Of a stretch of 64,000 nt of DNA, positions 48,886 through 60,870 are shown piece after piece. The notes below the pieces were generated by a model. That model was not told the origin of the DNA, made no database searches, and saw only the letters and a list, made by a program, of their open reading frames with translations. The DNA lies in the NCBI GenBank assembly GCA_023079485.1, contig CM041115.1, forward strand, positions 28,696,826 to 28,760,825, given 5' to 3'. Within the stretch, counting starts at the first letter, position 1, and every line of letters starts with the position of its first letter. Source of the DNA: Archilochus colubris. Lineage: Eukaryota; Chordata; Aves; Apodiformes; Trochilidae. A program made the translations under genes and the position numbers.

Positions 48886-51800
48886 CACTTTCAGTCTGCT
48901 TTCCTCAATGTTTTTTCAGATATATTGGAGCACAGTGCTGTAAGAAACACATCACTAAATTGACACATAACTAATGTATAGTACAAGGTTAACAATGTCA
49001 CAAAATATGCAAAGGAAATATAACAGAGAGGCCTGAGAAAACAGATAATTTTGTACATATATTGCACTATATGGCCCTTAGAATCCAGAAGTTAAAAGGA
49101 AGTTTTTGTTTAAATTGCTAATACAGCCTATTTTTAACTTCAGTTAACTTCAGAAACTTTAAATTGGTAGCTTAGTCTTAAAGTTACATTTACAGAGGAA
49201 AGAAAAATGCTCCATTCTTCATTCCTAGGAGAACAGCTAAGAGTCTCAGGCTAAATGGCATAGTGAGTGCAGTTACAGATGTGAATGTGATGGAAAGAAG
49301 GAATTCTCAGCTTCATGTACTTCAAATAAAGTAATAAAAGCAAGGAGGAAAGAAAATTGGTTTTCCACTGCTTGTGTAACCTATAAATTTTATTGAAGTT
49401 CTGGTCTGAACTTGTTCCTCATAATTAGTTGTCCATTATAGGCAGAAGAGTGGAATTGAAATGGATATATTGGGGTTTTTTAATTTGATGGAGTACACCT
49501 TATATAGGATTATTTTATATAATTACACGTGTGTGCACACATACATATATATAAAATCAAGAAAATTAATCTGTAGACTGTAGAACAGAAGAATGACAGT
49601 TAAGCAAGATTCCTGATGACCACTGGAAAATACCTGTATTTTAATGAACACCATTGTGTTACTGAAAACAAATAGAATTACTCACATACAAATGACCGCT
49701 TTTTACTAATTTGAACAGTAAAATTTTCCATTTAATTTTTAAAAAAATGTATTTACAGGAAACTTTCCACCAATGGTTTTTTTAAAAGCCCATTATATTT
49801 AGTAGAAAGTTAACTATAGAAATCACTAGGTCTTTCATCAGACACTAAGAATCAGGAAAAAGGATCTGCTCTAGGATTCTGATCCCTCTTGAAAAAATAA
49901 TTTCATCAATGATTCTTCAAGAACACTCTAGATTCCAACAGATGAAAGAAAGTAAATAAAGTAGACATATAGTGGGTGTAGTACTGATAAGTGCATCATC
50001 AGTGCACAGAACAACCTTGGAATTATTGAAGTTCAGTTGTTCCACAATTGCCAATTTAAAGAATTGACAAATATTAATAAAATTGTTCACTGAAGTGTGT
50101 TAGCTGAATTTCTCTGATATAAATCTGAACACTCACGATGCAGATATTAAATCTGATCTAATCACCTGAGACTTCTTTTGTAAGCAATAGAAGAAAGCAA
50201 GCATTACTACAGTGCAGTTCATCTTGTCCTAAAGCAGATGTCTGAAATCATTTAGCCTAATACCAGATGTACTGATTAGGGTAAGATTGATCACACCCAC
50301 TAAGTACCAATTGATTTAAAAGGGATCCTTAAGTGACAAGGCTAGACAAGAAGATAGACTTTGCAAGTGAGTTGAATTTCATTCATGGGATTCTACAAAT
50401 GTCTTGCAGTACATTTAAGGCATCTGTGCAGTTACCATGGCTACACTAGCAGTCACCTAAGATAAGTCTAACTCTATCTAAGATGTGCTACATACATCTC
50501 CAAAAAGCATTCTAACAATTTGCTGCCTGAGGTGGTAACAATACATGTATTTTTTTATTGTTTAATGAAAAGAAATTATTTAATTCTTAATATATGTAAT
50601 CCTGGCCATTGCATTGCTGCTATCCAATATGCATCATGAAGTTGTTAGTTCCACAGTATAGTATATCTGACACAGAGAAAGTACTCGCTGATAAGCTACA
50701 CCTGAGAAGACTTATTATACACAAGCAGAAATCAGATGACCAGTTAGTCAGACCTAAATATTATTTCTTAGTCTGGAAAGAATTTTGGGGAAGCTGGAGA
50801 TATTGAAGGATTTTCATATGAATAATGTTCAATAGAGTGCTACCTCAAGACATCCAAAAAACAGGATAAAACAATCACTGATTTGGTTTCCAAGAATAAT
50901 ACTACACTTTCCTAATGTTAGCTTGGTTTTGTATACTTTACTTTTGAAATTACTTTTTCTCTAGACTACCTTTGACCATAGGTACCACATTTAGAAAATA
51001 TATGAGAGTTCTCGTATGTCAAAGCTTTTTTTAGCACAGTTTTTTAACTGATATAATGCTGTTTCCATTGGCCTAAATGCATTTTCCACTTCAATAAGCA
51101 TTGTCAGAAATGTCATGTTATTAACATAGTTAATTGAAATAAACTTGCAGAGAACTTGCATAGTATTATTTCCAGAGCACAAATAATGGATTGCATCTTC
51201 TGCTTTTCTCTGCCTGTGTTTAGTTTTAGAAATCAGTCAGCTACTGAGCATTTTAAGTAGTGTGTGAAAATTTTATGAGTTAGAATATTTTTCTAGGCAA
51301 CTCTAATGCTGTCAATAAAATATCCATCAATTCACTGAACAGATAAAATCTGGAAGTGAAGAGACATACTGAATTGTGTACCATACTGAACACAACTTCA
51401 TAAAGTAAAAGCAGCTCCACTTTGCAGAAATCTCAGAAGAAATTATAAAATTTGTATCAGAAGTGGAGCTGCACTTCTTCAATTCTGTGTAGATATATGT
51501 GAAAGGCTTCAGTTTAATAATGTGTAACTGGTCAACTAGAGTGAGAATATAATGTAGGTACACCTGCTCTTCAAGGTTTGAACAATAAATCTCTATGAAA
51601 ATGCAATGCTCTCTTGTTTCTTTTATGTGTCAGGTTGTTTATACTTTTTATACTTATTATACTATACCTTTGCTATTTTAGTGGAAGAGAGAAAAAGCTT
51701 TTGAATAAGATTAATTAAATTATCATCAGTTTGGCATAGCCCTATTTTTTCACTCATGGCGAACTGTTAAAGTAGTTTCTACCTCTATCTTAAGGAAAAG

Positions 51801-52084
51801 TTTAATATGTGAAGAAACGGTTCTGTTGGAAATTGATCGTTATTCCAGCTGTATCTTGTACCCCTTTAAAATTCAATTTAAGATAAATAAATACTTATTA
51901 TAGAACTAAAGTCTTGCTTCATTATGTTTTGGGTGAAAAAAGCATATGAATATAATGTAAATGACAGTTTAGAAATGTATTAGGATTTTTTTTCAAATGG
52001 AAGAGACACTCACAATATTTACCACAGCTGTAATAAAACAGTTTACCTCTGCATAACAGACACTGTTCCAAAACTGGAACCTTA
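48886..52084. other. Unique DNA, no gene seen
   Basis: About 3.2 kb. Only short open frames; a purine/pyrimidine alternating stretch with GTGTGTGCACACA lies near 49529. Confidence 0.5.
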
Positions 52085-52345
52085 ATAAGATATTATATTA
52101 TTATTGTATATTATATATATAGTGTAATGTATTATTATTGTATATTCCATGTAGTACAGCTTATTATAATATTTTTATTATATTACATTATACTGTTATA
52201 TTATATTATATTATATTATGCTATATTATTATAATAAATGTTATTCTTTTATTATATATTATTAGGTATTATATTAATTTTATATAACATATATTATAAT
52301 AAAATTAACTTAATATATGTTAATTATTGTAAACTATTAATAATA
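52085..52345. repeat. A+T island of (TATTA)/(TATAT) units
   Basis: About 260 bases almost wholly A and T with repeated TTATA, TATTA and TAATA units and many self-complementary segments. Confidence 0.9.
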
Positions 52346-53399
52346 TTAATCACTTTTGGCTACAGATCTGTATTTGAATAATTAAGATATCATTATTTCT
52401 GATACTCTAATTTCATAATATCAATATGCAGAATATGTTTTTAGGTTTGCTTGGGTTTTTTTCCACTCTAATCAGGATTTCAGATCTCATATGCTTTTCA
52501 TCTAATAAACAAAATGAGACTAAGAAGCACAATATTTGTCTGAGGGATTTCCCTTTAATCAGGGCTTGGTTATTAAAAAGTTGTAAGTTCAAGCATTATT
52601 TTAGAATCAAAATTAAAATTAATTTCCAAAAATGAAAAACAGGGACACTTTTGATTATGACTATTTGCCTTAAATCTTAGCTGTAGCTGGCCACAACATT
52701 TGTATTGTCAACAAGACAGTATTAGGATATAAGATGAAGGCAATTCTTGTACAGAAATCTTACCTCATCTTGCTATAATTCAGTATGCCTTAGGAACCTA
52801 ACAGCTACTCAGAAGTGTGAGCAAATATATGAAAAGTGGTATTCAGAGTCAGACGGCCTATTTTCTTATAAACTCATGTTTAGTTCTAATAAAGTCAATA
52901 TATTAAGTGAAGAAGCACTGCAGTCTCTCTGAGATGTATTGACAGAACTTAATTTCCTTTCTTTACAGTGAGTTCTAAACGGGGTTTGGGCTGACATATG
53001 TCTTGGCTGTAGATTTCAATGTATTACGGTATTTCCGTATCATAAATAAAAACTGTAAATTACTATTTATTTCTTTTCAAGACCTGAAATTCCCTTGCAA
53101 TGGCTAAATAAACATTATACCATGGCAATTAGGGCTTTATTTTGTGTAGGTGGCCAGCCTCCAACTCTTAAGTGAAATCAATGGAAGCTAACATTAATCA
53201 TTGCTTAATGCCAGGCACCGAGTGAAACACTTTCAGCCTTCACTGACTGTGATTAATGTACTGAATAGAGCATAACACAACATTAAAAATATTTAAATTC
53301 CATTTTCTTTTTTGAAAAACAACTCACTTTTCCCATAATCTTTTTACCAGTCTCTTTCTATTGCCTTTATTAATTTTTTGTAATTCTTGACACAAACAC
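52346..53399. other. Unique DNA; possible conserved element at its right end
   Basis: No gene recognised. The part at about 53115-53290 is of higher complexity than its flanks and has several TTAAT/ATTAA cores; conservation cannot be judged from one sequence. Confidence 0.4.
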
Positions 53400-53423
53400 T
53401 TGGGGACCTTTTTGTGAAGGGTG

Positions 53424-53723
53424 CTATAAATAATCATGGCTTGGCTTCATGAACAAAGCTTTAAGAAGGGCTCTCCCCATGCTTGCTGCAAGCACACTGA
53501 TGGCTGATGAGGCCAAAACAGGACAGGCAGTGCAGCTGCAAAAGGCACAGCAGAAAGCCTCCTGTGAGGGGACAGCCAAGGCACGGTTCTTTCTGCACTG
53601 TTTTTTCTCTTTGAGACTGACTCTACGTGTGCTCTCAAAGGAGGCAGCATCATTATAGGTGGTGTCTCCATGTCTCCAGACTGGATGCCAGAGTGGAGCA
53701 CTGATGGCAGTCAATATGGCCAA
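53424..53723 (-). pseudogene. C-terminal, cysteine-rich end of the non-CR1 LINE
   Basis: This 99-codon frame overlaps the end of the larger one in another phase and continues the element: 'TYNDAASFESTRRVSLKEKK' is the family's A-x-x-F-E-x-x-R-x-x-x-L-K-x-K segment. 'FCCAFCSCTACPVLASSAIS' corresponds to its C-x-x-C…C…S-x-I-G-L zinc-finger-like end, where the histidines expected after it are missing. The coding phase therefore changes between about 53710 and 53730, which marks a frameshift. Confidence 0.65.
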
Positions 53724-54397
53724 AGCTGAGGCATTGTTTCAGGGAGTCCTGTATGTCCTCTTTGGGGCTCCTCTGCTGCGGCAGCCAGTGGCAAGTTCAC
53801 CACAGAGCACAATCTTAGGGAGAGGGAGATGTGCCTTGCCCAGCACAGATGTGTCTTCATTACCATGGCCTCCATACTGGTGACCCCTTCCTGTTCAAGG
53901 GCAGGAACATTGGTCACAAAGTCAGTCCAGTGGATGTTTAGGATTGTATGGAGGCAGCACCGATGGAAGCATTCAGGGAGCTGTAGGTGGTCGTGGTAGA
54001 TGACCCATGATTCAGACCCATATAAAAGAGCAGACAGTACAATGGCTCTGTAGACACTGATCTTTGTAATTTTCTTCAGATGTTTATTACTCCAGACTCT
54101 CTTATAAAGTCTTACAAATGTACTGTATGCCTTTGCTAATCTGTTGTCTATCTCTTTGTCGATCTTGGCAACTGAGGAAATAATGCATCCCATATAGCTG
54201 AATTGCTGGATTGTCTTAAGCTCTGATTTGCCTACGGTGATGTGGGGATGATGGAAGTCTTCCTGTGGTGCAGGCTGGTAAGGAACTTCTGTCTTCATCA
54301 AGTTGATTTCCAGCCAAAAGAGGTTTGCAGCTTCTGCAAAGCAGGATGTTATGTGCTGCAGAGCTGCTTCTGTGTGAGCATCATCAGCAAAAAGCAA
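53711..54397 (-). pseudogene. RT motif C to connection region of the non-CR1 LINE (228 codons)
   Basis: An open frame of 228 codons. It starts at motif C (MLFADDAHTEAALQ, where the DD pair of the catalytic site is intact), then 'FWLEINLMKTEV' (family G-L-x-I-x-x-x-K-T-E-V) and 'PHITVGKSELKTIQQFSYMG'. It continues with 'NRLAKAYSTFVRLYKRVWSN', 'SVYRAIVLSALLYGSESWV', 'CLHTILNIHWTDFVTNVPAL', and finally 'GVTSMEAMVMKTHLCWARHI', near the usual R-W-x-G-H. The phase is lost shortly after. No stop in 228 codons is notable for so diverged an element. Upstream motifs A and B lie in other phases or beyond a stop, so no full enzyme can be made. Confidence 0.8.
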
Positions 54398-54497
54398 CTC
54401 TGGGACAGAGGGATTTAAGATCTTGGTGTGGGCCTTCAGTCACCTTAGGCTGAATAGGCTCCCATCGGTACCATATCGGATGTAAATGCCATTTTCT

Positions 54498-54689
54498 TCA
54501 CTGAGGTTTGCTGTGGCCCTTTGGAGCATCATTGCTGAAGAAGATTGTGAACAGAATGGGTATGAGAATGCAGCCTTGTTTCACACCATTGATTATTGGG
54601 AAGGATTCAGAGTGCACCGCCATATCTGACTTGGCTTTGCAGATCCTCATGTAGCAGGATGATAATTTTGAGGAACTTGGAGGGGACAT
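54498..54689 (-). pseudogene. RT motif B segment of the non-CR1 LINE
   Basis: The frame reads 'MRICKAKSDMAVHSESFPI' and 'NGVKQGCILIPILFTIFFS', the motif B region in which a glutamine-glycine pair contacts the template and incoming nucleotide. It is separated from motif A (about 54729-54775) by a one-base shift near 54690-54700, and from motif C by a further shift and a TGA stop that may be a decayed CGA codon (in the 'SLFSLR-stop-LKAHTK' segment). Confidence 0.75.
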
Positions 54690-55018
54690 CCTAATTGTTC
54701 AACGATTTGCCACAGGCTCTTTCTACTCACCGTGTCAAAAGCTTTAGTGAGGTCAATAAACATCACATAAAGACCTTTGTCCTGTTCCCACGCTTCTGTT
54801 GCAGTTGAGAACAATTACCATGCGTGTGATACTCCTATCGAGAGCTGAAATATAAGATTTCTGTAAAGATCAGATGATTACAGAAAATTCCTCTGATCTT
54901 GAAGTCTTGAGGTTCCCCTTAGATTTCTGTGTATGACTATTTTCTCTCAGACAGCTAAATTTATAAATTTTTATGAATTTAAAAATTTATGTTGCATGTT
55001 TTAGGTGATCAGCTAGTG

Positions 55019-55139
55019 ATTGTTTTGTTTGGTTTGGTTTGGTTTTTTGTTTGTTTTTGCTTTTTTGTTGTTTGTTTTGTTGGTGGTTTTGTTTGTTTTT
55101 CTTTTTTTTGTTTGTTCATTTGGGTTTTTTAAGTTTTTG
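55019..55139 (+). repeat. G/T-rich low-complexity tract
   Basis: About 120 bases of TTTG, GGTTT and TTTTTG units with little A or C; the third such tract in the window with T-rich on the plus strand. Confidence 0.9.
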
Positions 55140-55619
55140 CTTAGTTTATTTTTTTCTGTCATCTTATGGACGCAATTATTTCTATTTTAAAGGAAGTTTT
55201 GTTTTCCTCAGGATTCAGGCATGATGTAAGACACTTGCTTCCACATTTTCTGTTTTGAAAATACCATTTTCTGCTTTAAGTTGAGTCTTATAATATATAG
55301 AAGTCATGGGATTTTCCTCTGAAACTCTCTTCAGAAAATTGTGAGACTGTGGAATCTATTTAGTAATTCAGGGTGGAAAACAAAATTATTACACCTTATG
55401 ACACTTTAGGTAGTATTTTTTACTTTCCTCTCACAATATGTTAGGTTAGTTGTCATAATCATTATAATCCTATTATAATCACAGTTAGTTAGGATAAAAA
55501 CAAATCACACTAATATTTAACAATGTCTTTCTGTGCCTAATTTATATTTAGAAATAATTCCTTACCTAAACACAAGCAAATGCTACTCCAAACTTGGGAA
55601 AAAAAAAATAATTGAAAGG
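55140..55619. other. Unique DNA, nothing recognised
   Basis: A+T-rich. Confidence 0.5.
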
Positions 55620-56025
55620 ACATGAGAACCATGACTGCACTGTGTGCTGGGCAAGTAACAACTCAATTGCACACAGTATTGTGAAAAATAACTATAGTGA
55701 GCGGGATGCATTGTGCAACTGTCTAGAACAGTCTGAAGGACTTAATAAGAAACAGTTCCTTGGTATGAGGAGAGGCCATAAAGCCAGGGACTGTTAGCTC
55801 TGCTGAGAAGAAACAACTCCTTGATTTGGAGTTGCAAACTTTGTGTGGTGACCTTACTATAACTTCTTTCTTTCCCTTTTTTTCCCCTTCTCCCTCACTC
55901 TCTCACTTCCCTTTCCCATTTCACATTTTTTGTACTATTTGTTGCCCTCCAAATAAAACTTTCTATTTGCACTCAACCTTTCATGGTCTGACTTTGTCCT
56001 CACAGGATCCAAATAATGTTACATT
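55620..56025 (+). mobile_element. Possible degraded LTR
   Basis: A long C/T-rich run (about 55860-55920) is followed by AAATAAAACTTTCTATTTGC (AATAAA near 55952) and a stretch ending …AATGTTACA. This resembles the R-U5 part of a retroviral LTR, but neither terminal repeat pair nor target duplication is visible, so it is only a candidate. Confidence 0.3.
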
Positions 56026-59000
56026 GCTCACAGGGTGGATGGTACCATTTTTAGTTCAAACATCAAGAATGTTGCTTCTTCAACATTCTGCACAGCTCTC
56101 CATGCCCCGCCTTCCTCCCCAGGAGTTAAACTATAGGTTATGTTTGCAATAGCAGAGATATCTGTAGGTAAAGACAGAAACAACACTCCAGATTGCACAG
56201 CAACAGATCCTAGTGAGCTTTTCTGCAGACCTTGGCAAAACGGGGCTAAAGGCAAGGAAACAGCTTCAGAAGCAAAGCCAACAGTGCTAAAATAGTTATG
56301 CCCTGCTCTTTCTTGTCCTCTTGCTCTTACTCTTACCAGTACATGACATCTGCAATGTTCATCTATACATGGGTGAACATCCATAAGCAATAGTGTTTTT
56401 TTCACCACCTTAAATTTTATAATTATATGAGATAGGAACTTTCTGTCTAGTGAATAACAGTTACAGGAATTTTTGTTCTCTAATCAGAGGAAGATAGAAA
56501 ATATTGGTATTCCTTCAAAAAGATAGTATTTGATATAGAAATTAGTAATTCTAACTTTGACTAGAAAAATCAGGCAGACAGTGAAATATTGAAAGTCAGG
56601 TTCCACATATTGCAGTCTTTACCAATGATAATATTAAAGGACCAAGTTATTTTTCTGTCCAAACTTGATTCTACCAGAATTTGTTATATTTCTGCATTGA
56701 CTTTTGTTGTCCTTAAGGTGTCTTATTCCTTTTGCCAGCAATGACTGTCCATCTGACCCAGACTGATCTACTGAACTTTATAATTTTCTTAATTATTTAC
56801 CTTTACTTTAAAATTCTTTACAGTACTTCAATTAATGTTTAATATTCTGAAAAGTTAATTTAATGCTGGTAAAATGTGTCAAACCTGTAGAACAGTATCA
56901 ACAGTAGCATATGTAGAACAGCTACAGCAGCACATCTATCTCCACCGCCACCTTCCCCATCTTTACAAATTCTGACCCACAAGTAAACACCACGATATAA
57001 TATAGTTCTGACCAACTTATTCTTTAGCTCAAGGGAGTACTTTCTGAGCCATTACTCACAAAATATCACCTTGTGTGTGTGGTCATAGATATACTGTATG
57101 TATGTGTGTGTAGGAACTTCAATTGGATATATTAAATATGACTTGCCTGTGAGACCAAGTCACAGAGGTTCATTTATAAAATATAGTCTCCCATGTTTAA
57201 GGCTGTGAAAATGAACTAGTCCTTTCAGTCAACATAAATCACTCAATGACCAGACTTAAGAACTTCCTTTGCAAAAGCTTTGTTTGTTTGTTTGTTTGTT
57301 TTGTTTTAAATTAGATTGTCAATCTGGCTTTGAATATGGACTTATTTAAGAAACTATATTATATTAACATGCAGAGGTATACAGTCAACAAAATCAATTA
57401 TTTAAGTCAATGATTAAGATTTTGTTGTGCATTCTTTTACCTATGTGTTTGTTGTATAAACTTGTTTTACTTGTCAGATTCAGTGCAAAAGCCTTATGTG
57501 TTTTCCTAAACTAAACTTACTGAATGCAGCAGCCTCGGTGGTATAGGCATCACATTTCTAATGAAAATACATAACTAGAAAAAGCAAATGGAACAAGTAA
57601 AAGATGTCATTCAGATACATTAATTTCTTACGCTAACTTCAAGAGGAAAACTTTCTGACTTGTCTAATTTATGTAGCCATAAAAGAATGATAGATTTTAT
57701 GTTGGTTTTCCATGTGGTTCCAAAAATGCCTGTTTCCCTTTGCAAATCAGACTGTAGTATGCTCTTCTTCCTAGGGAAAAAAGAGTAAATTTTTTTAAGA
57801 GTATATTTTAGAAGTATATAGCTGTAAAAGCCTATCATTCAACTATTTTTGGACATCTTTTGATTGACTTGACATAATTGAATGATTGCAGGTTTAATAT
57901 GTTTCTCTGTGATGGAAGCTCTTATAGCAGCACTGCACAAGGAAAAATGATGACTTGGAGGTAAAACTTCAGGAAGGTAATGCAACTCGGTGACCCTGTT
58001 TGTACATCTCCTAAAAGTTTATTTTTTTTTTACTCAAAACAGTGCAAACTGAAAGTAAGCACTCAGGTCTTATCAATACTGCTCTTGTTTTGTTTTAGTG
58101 AGGTCTTTAGTCTTCTGCAAAGAACTGAGTCTTCATCTGATGCTTGTTTCCTGGTACAGAAAACCAAAATGTGATTTCTTTAAAAAAAAACTTTTGGCTG
58201 ACGGTATTCCAGTGCTGCTGTGATGTGACAGTTTAAAACAAAGTTTGGATCCCATTTACAGTCAAAAGCATTCAAAAGATATTTCAGTTGATCCATGATA
58301 TGCTCAGGTTGTTCTGAGGAGTAAATACAACACAGCTCTCCATTTCACAGGCTCTCCGTGCTTGCAAATGATCACTTACACAGAAACTGATAATGAAGTC
58401 TATGTTATTGCAGTGCAGATGGAACCAGATAGGTGGAAGATTTGGGATCTGAAGTTTCTTAACGTTCCTAAAAGAATGTAAATTCTGAGTTCACATAATT
58501 AAATTAATATTGTGTGTCCAATACTTTAGTGTCATCATTCTTGTGCATGCAAAGCAATAGACTTGCAATGTTATGATTAACAATGAGATTCACAAAAAAT
58601 ATCTTAGTGTTGATTTCAGACTGGTAAGAGATACTTTCAGGAATGAATGCTCAATAATAATGTCATTTGGTTCATAATCTATGTTTTCAAAGTTGATTAT
58701 CCTTATTTGCTCAAATTATTTTTTTCTATTTAGTATTATTGAGACATCCAAACTCTAGCAAAGTAAACAAACACATCAATATTCTTCAGCTACAAGCAAA
58801 TTTCATTACTTTTTAATAAACACAGATTTAATACAATAAATGCCCACTTAAAATTTAGAGTTGAGTATAATAGAAACTTTATTCCACTACTGTTACAAGA
58901 ACAGATAACAACTGAGGAAGACTGCCTCATCCATGAACATTTTTTGTATGTTGAGTGTCATTTATTTGCTTCATTAAAAAGAATTTAAATGTTAGTCCAC

Positions 59001-60232
59001 ATTTGATTCACTTTTGGATAACACTGTTTGGAAGGCATTACTAACAGAGGATGAACTTGGGGATAACTGTTCTGTTCACAGAACTGCTCCCATAGTGTTA
59101 CATGATAATACTATTGAAAAGAATGCTGCATGTAAAGGAATGGAAGTGGAAAAATGTGTTTTCATACATTAATAATTAAATAACTAAATAATTAAACATA
59201 GAATAATAATCTAAATTAAACAGATTTTCATTTTAATCTCTCTCAGGAATCTATAGCTTTTTCTTAGGCATTGTGGTCTCTCACTGCTATAGAAAACAAG
59301 CTGGAGTCAGTAATTAAACAAGGTTATTTCAAAGCCTGACTCTTGAAACACTGCTGTACCACAAACTGGTGACTGTAGAATGAGCTATAGCTACAAGTTT
59401 GGGTTGAGATTTTTACACAGAGAAGGCTGGTAGTATAGCCTTATTGCAACAGAGAGGTCTTAAGTGTGTGTAAGAACTCCTCTTAGAGACTATAAACTTC
59501 ACAATTTTTTCACAAATGTGGTGTCAGTTTTTGTTATATTTCATGCTCACAAATATTTATGTGAAAGGATATTTTTTCTATTGAATACAATGAATCAACT
59601 AATGAGTACTTTTAGCCAGAAGCTTCAATAGCAAGCATTCTGTTGAAAAAAACTGTTAAGTAAAAGAAAATAATTTAAAGCTTTCAACAAGCCAGAGCAT
59701 TTGGGAAGATAAAATAAATTTGTTTTTAAGGTTGTAAGACGTAATGAAAGAATTCAGCCTTGCTGTTTCTACTCAAGACCCAAATATTTTGCAGTGAAAT
59801 GGAAATCTGTAGTTAATTTGGGTCAAAGGATTCTGGGTTAAGAGCAACTCTTGTCTGGTTCTGTCTCCTGAAAGCCCTTAGTACTCTTTTTAACTCCTCT
59901 TAAACATCTCTGAAATCCACTCACTCCTTATGGAAATATGAAAGTCTTATGTGCTTCTCACTTTCATTTTTTTACATTCAGTAATTTTTCACTTTATATC
60001 CAGTAGTTTCCCATGTGCTGTGCAGTTATCTAGACCTAAGACATAACTGTTTGCATGTTATAACATTTGACGTCATTACGAACTTTGAAACTTAACTGAT
60101 AGGATGGAAATGATGCTGAACAGATCATATTTCAGCTGAAGCAGTTTCTAGCTACACACAGTATCTACTTCAAAACTCTATGGGAATTCAGCCTTTTTTT
60201 TTTTTGTAAAGTGGTGCTACTGGGGGTGTGTG
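56026..60232. other. Unique DNA, no gene seen
   Basis: About 4.2 kb. A (TTTG)n run lies at about 57280-57305 and a T run near 60197. A 126-codon reverse frame (56028-56408) has no recognised domain. Confidence 0.45.
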
Positions 60233-60853
60233 TAGGTCAACAGCCAATTGAATAGGAGCCAGCAGTGTGGCCAGGAGGCCCAGAAAGCCTCAGCAGTAGT
60301 GTGGCCAGCAGGAGAAGGGACGTGATTGTTCCCCTGTACTCAGCACTGATGATTTTGCACCTTGAATTCTGTCTTCAGTTTTGGGTCCTTCCCCCACCGT
60401 TGGCCATGGAGGTGCTGCAACATGTACAAGGAGGGCAATAAAGCTGGTGAAGGGTTTAGAGCAGAAATCTTACAAGGACTGTTTGAGTGAACTGGGGCTG
60501 TTTAGACTGTAGAAAAGGAGTCTGAGGGGAGACCTTATCACCCTCTAGCAAGGGACAAGAAGAAGAGGAAATGGCCTTAAGTTGTACCAGGGTAGGTTTT
60601 GATTGGATGTCAGGAAAAAAAATTCATCATGAAAAAGGTTACAAAACATTTCAATGGACTTCCAAAGTACTGGAATTGTGGTTGAGTCAAATAGTATGGG
60701 TGGTTGAATCATCGTCCCTAGAGGTATTAGAAGACATGTAGATGTGGTGCTTAGGGACATGGTTTAGTGGTGGAGTTTCTAGTGTGCTACTGGTTGGACT
60801 TGATCCTAAGGGTCTTTCACAACAAAAACCAGTTCTGTGATTCTATTATTCTG
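60233..60853 (+). mobile_element. CR1 LINE, diverged 3' end
   Basis: Begins at AGGTCAACAGCCAATTGAAT (family: valine-aspartate-asparagine-rich segment), goes through GAGCCAGCAGTGTGGCCAGG, CCCCTGTACTCAGCACTGATG, GAACTGGGGCTGTTTAGACTG and the 3' UTR, and ends CTGTGATTCTATTATTCTG. A roughly 80-base part of the C-terminal coding region is missing near 60550. Stops are frequent; this is one of the oldest CR1 copies here. Confidence 0.9.
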
Positions 60854-60870
60854 TTAGATCAGATATATAG
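60854..60870. other. Junction of CR1 tail and unassigned open frame
   Basis: Short spacer ending in an in-frame TAG at 60868-60870 for the open stretch that follows. Confidence 0.4.

Larger units (their letters stand above)
53400..54850 (-). mobile_element. Non-CR1 LINE fragment, reversed (RTE-like?)
   Basis: On the minus strand it encodes, in order, RT motif A (YVMFIDLTKAFDTV, about 54775-54729), motif B (GVKQGCILIPILFTI, about 54584-54542), a 'TDGSLFSLR-stop-LKAHTK' segment, motif C (LFADDA, 54395-54377), then 'SYMGCIISSVAKIDKEIDNR', 'SALLYGSESWV' and a cysteine-rich end (about 53560-53500). Motif B of the form V-K-Q-G-C is unlike CR1's P-Q-G-S-V-L-G. The order and the LLYGSE(S/T)W block are those of an RT/endonuclease LINE group common in fish, sharks and reptiles, which I place near RTE-type elements from memory. 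Endonuclease and both ends are missing or unclear. Bird lineages carrying an RTE family (AviRTE) are known, but I cannot show that this is it. Confidence 0.8.
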
